Assembly (NCBI GenBank): GCA_964392985.1
Contig: CAYMSF010000017.1
Span: 6,551 to 70,550, forward strand
Direction of reading: 5' to 3'
Origin: CAYMSF01 sp964392985
GTDB taxonomy: Bacteria; Verrucomicrobiota; Lentisphaeria; Victivallales; Victivallaceae
DNA: 64,000 nucleotides
A program made the translations under genes and the position numbers. The notes beneath the pieces were generated by a model that was not told the origin of the DNA, did not search any database, and worked only from the letters and a program-made list of their open reading frames with translations. This document shows positions 62,176-64,000 of the stretch, piece after piece (within the stretch, counting starts at the first letter, position 1; each line of letters opens with the position of its first letter).

Positions 62176-63687
62176 ATGAATAAGCCTTTATTGTCCCAAA
62201 AAATGAAAGTGAAAAAACGCCTTGCCGCGATTATAATAGCAGTGTTTGCCGGATTGACACTGCCGGGATGCCGGAATGCCGTCCCCGCGACAACAATGGA
62301 GCGGATGATAGCAATAAATGATGTAGGCAGTCCCAGGCTTTATCCGATTGCTACCAATAATGATACCACGGAAATTTCAGCCGATTCATACACCTATGAG
62401 CAACAACTCGACCGTATGATTAAGGCCATCGAAAACAGCGGACGGAAAAAAATTCTCATCTATGCTTTTGGCGGAATGAATTCAGTTGATGATAATACTG
62501 AAGATGCCACAACACTTTCGAGCGCAATTTATTCCAAGTCAGATTATTATCCCATCCTGATTAACTGGGAGTCCAGTTTATTTGAGTGTTATCTTGACCA
62601 TCTGTTTATGGTCCGGAGGGGAGTCAGAAGTTATACTTTCGGTCCGGCATTATCCCCGTTTTATTTCACCTGTGACCTGGGTCGGGCAGTAACCCGCCTT
62701 CCGGTTAATCTGGTCTATCAGTCCTACGGCACATTTGCCTCCAACGATTATGAAACCAAACTGAATGAACAGACGATGGAGAAGTTGCGCGAGATGAAAA
62801 TGCGGGCATATCTCGGTAAAGATAATAATCCGGCTTATTATGATACGATTAGTCGTTCAATTTATATTGCCGGGTTGCCTTTACGCATCGTTACTACACC
62901 GCTAATCGATACCTGCGCCAAAAGTTCATGGGATATCATGAAGCGGCGCTCAAGAACCGCATTTATCAAAGCGCAACCATTTGAAATCGGACTGGAACAG
63001 GAAATCAATGTCGCGTTGTCACCCCCGGATGGCGCGGCGGCGTTGTTGATGGAACGTTTAAGGAAATTATACAAGAAAAGTCCGGATTATGAATTCACTT
63101 TGATTGGACACAGCATGGGACCGTTCATTATTAATGAAATTATCAGCATGTATCCGGAGTTGCCCTACAAAAATATTGTTTACATGGCGTCGGCATGTTC
63201 TGTACTGGAAACAGTTCATGCGTTAAAGCCCTATTTGAAAAATAATCCCGGTTCAACTTTTTACAATCTGTGTATTCATCCGCATCGCGATGATCAGGAT
63301 ATGATGATTTATGGCTGTCTGCCGCGCGGAAGTGTGCTGCAGTGGATTGACCTTTATCTGTCAGACCCGGTTAATTCGGATGATTTAACCGTTGGACAAT
63401 GGGATAGTGCGGTTCTTCATCTCCCACGGATGATGAGAGAGGTGCAAGCTCAAATCGTGGTCAAGGCTTTCGGTTTAAAGGACCCGGTTACCAATACCAT
63501 CTTCCTGGATATGCCGGAACAGCATACCGACTTCAGCAACCCGGTAATGCGCTTCTGGGAGCCAGAATTCTGGCAGATTCCCCGTAAAATCAATCAAAAT
63601 AAAGCTGAACCGGCCGGGGGAAAGAAGACACCGCAAAATGCTCCGAACAGTGCTCGTTCTGGTTATTCATCGTCATCATCATTATGA
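62176..63687 (+). CDS. lipoprotein with alpha/beta hydrolase domain
   Basis: The 503-residue protein begins with a basic stretch, a hydrophobic core and a lipobox-like LTLPGC with Cys32 (Pro at -2 is unusual), so it is probably membrane-anchored through lipid. The hydrolase elbow is TLIGHSMGPFIINEI, and earlier text reads ILIYAFGGMNS. The His may be in LPRMMREV or near LCIHPHRDDQDM. It resembles large alpha/beta-hydrolase proteins of unknown role that carry a DUF-type N-terminal region. No ribosome binding site is clear at 62176 or at the internal ATG at 62203. Its last 25 bases overlap the pseudogene on the other strand. Confidence 0.78.
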   Translation: MNKPLLSQKMKVKKRLAAIIIAVFAGLTLPGCRNAVPATTMERMIAINDVGSPRLYPIATNNDTTEISADSYTYEQQLDRMIKAIENSGRKKILIYAFGGMNSVDDNTEDATTLSSAIYSKSDYYPILINWESSLFECYLDHLFMVRRGVRSYTFGPALSPFYFTCDLGRAVTRLPVNLVYQSYGTFASNDYETKLNEQTMEKLREMKMRAYLGKDNNPAYYDTISRSIYIAGLPLRIVTTPLIDTCAKSSWDIMKRRSRTAFIKAQPFEIGLEQEINVALSPPDGAAALLMERLRKLYKKSPDYEFTLIGHSMGPFIINEIISMYPELPYKNIVYMASACSVLETVHALKPYLKNNPGSTFYNLCIHPHRDDQDMMIYGCLPRGSVLQWIDLYLSDPVNSDDLTVGQWDSAVLHLPRMMREVQAQIVVKAFGLKDPVTNTIFLDMPEQHTDFSNPVMRFWEPEFWQIPRKINQNKAEPAGGKKTPQNAPNSARSGYSSSSSL

Positions 63688-63921
63688 TCGGGACTTGGCG
63701 CCAGTGGTTCTTCGGTTTCCGGGATCGGCATATTGCCGAGGTAGCGTTCGAAGAATCTTTGGTAACGCCGTTGCCGAGATCATAGCATACAGCGGGATTA
63801 TATTGTGCATTGGCAACCCTTGTTCCGCCGCTTTGCGAAAATCCCCGGCTTCTATGCCAAAAGCATTTATTGAACAGAGACAAACAACTAACATTGATAA
63901 TAAAACAAGACTTTTTTTCAT
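63663..63921 (-). pseudogene. frameshifted SEL1-repeat exported protein
   Basis: An ATG at 63921 with a strong GGGGGGGAG ribosome binding site begins a signal peptide MKKSLVLLSMLVVCLCSINAFG, followed by AGDFRKAAEQG, the start of a SEL1 repeat. The repeat then continues in another frame (VANAQYNPAVCYDLGNGVTKD, about 63745-63815) and a third frame gives QRFFERYLGNMPIPETEEP and ends at 63663 after a run of Asp. Two single-base deletions near 63817 and 63763 would explain this. The last 25 bases overlap the lipoprotein gene. It could be a broken gene or a sequence error. Confidence 0.7.
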
Positions 63922-64000
63922 TGAATCTCCCCCCCATATTATTTTGGTTTTGTCAAAGCCCAGCCCCGTGTTATTTTCCGGTTTTGAGCTTAAATTAATT

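Overview
The window looks like a chromosomal stretch from a member of the PVC group of bacteria, most likely the Lentisphaerota (Victivallales-like). The main clues are a prepilin-like protein with the FTLIELLVVIAII start that is greatly expanded in that group, a planctomycete/lentisphaeral type Ser/Thr kinase, many SEL1, TPR and ankyrin proteins, and a moderate GC content. The phylum call is inference from protein style; no rRNA or tRNA gene was seen. Housekeeping genes dominate, and no complete insertion sequence, prophage, CRISPR array or toxin-antitoxin pair is visible.

Layout. 1-3.4 kb: end of an exported protein gene, a prepilin-like protein, a divergent AraC regulator and an RmlD-like reductase. 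3.4-6.1 kb: a three-gene ECF-type nickel/cobalt importer (cbiM/N fusion, cbiQ, cbiO). 6.2-10.5 kb: secreted alpha/beta hydrolase, secreted Ntn amidohydrolase, DUF805 protein, beta carbonic anhydrase and a metal-dependent amidohydrolase. 10.5-17.8 kb (minus): two GspE/PilB ATPases, PilT and a hybrid histidine kinase, forming a type IV pilus/secretion motor block. 18.1-18.4 kb: a 29-codon gene for a bS22/mS38 (AURKAIP1/COX24-domain) ribosomal protein, preceded by a strongly structured leader and followed by a terminator. 18.4-31.2 kb: TPR protein, membrane protein, rsmG, VOC protein, purB, DUF523-DUF1722 protein, a membrane-anchored MerR-type coiled-coil protein, ribF, coaD, yceD, an esterase and recQ. 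31.4-31.5 kb: a REP-like palindromic cluster with four tandem 17-bp units.

31.5-44.3 kb: bioF, rpsD (with promoter and terminator), zwf, a SEL1 lipoprotein, a DegT aminotransferase, an MsbA-like exporter with an extra loop domain, murC, cinA (3' ends overlapping) and a protein kinase. 44.4-52.3 kb: the tig-clpP-clpX operon, an FHA membrane protein, ftsH, yggU and an ankyrin protein. 52.3-64 kb: methylmalonyl-CoA decarboxylase, a GlmU-like nucleotidyltransferase fused to a galactokinase-like GHMP kinase, esterase, zinc-ribbon membrane protein, MFS transporter, a deacetylase/glycosyltransferase pair, a lipoprotein hydrolase and a frameshifted SEL1 gene.

The most striking item is the kinase at 43073-44341. 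It lacks the universal beta-3 lysine (Ala102) but carries a lysine (Lys85) in the glycine loop, 17 residues earlier, the same arrangement as eukaryotic WNK ('with no lysine') kinases. Other leads are the structured leader of the bS22-like gene, the nucleotidyltransferase-sugar kinase fusion, and the membrane-anchored MerR-type protein. Several starts were moved from the longest open frame on the basis of ribosome binding sites and mature-protein chemistry (cbiM, the Ntn hydrolase, carbonic anhydrase, the reductase, the FHA protein, the glycosyltransferase and the 55.9 kb esterase).
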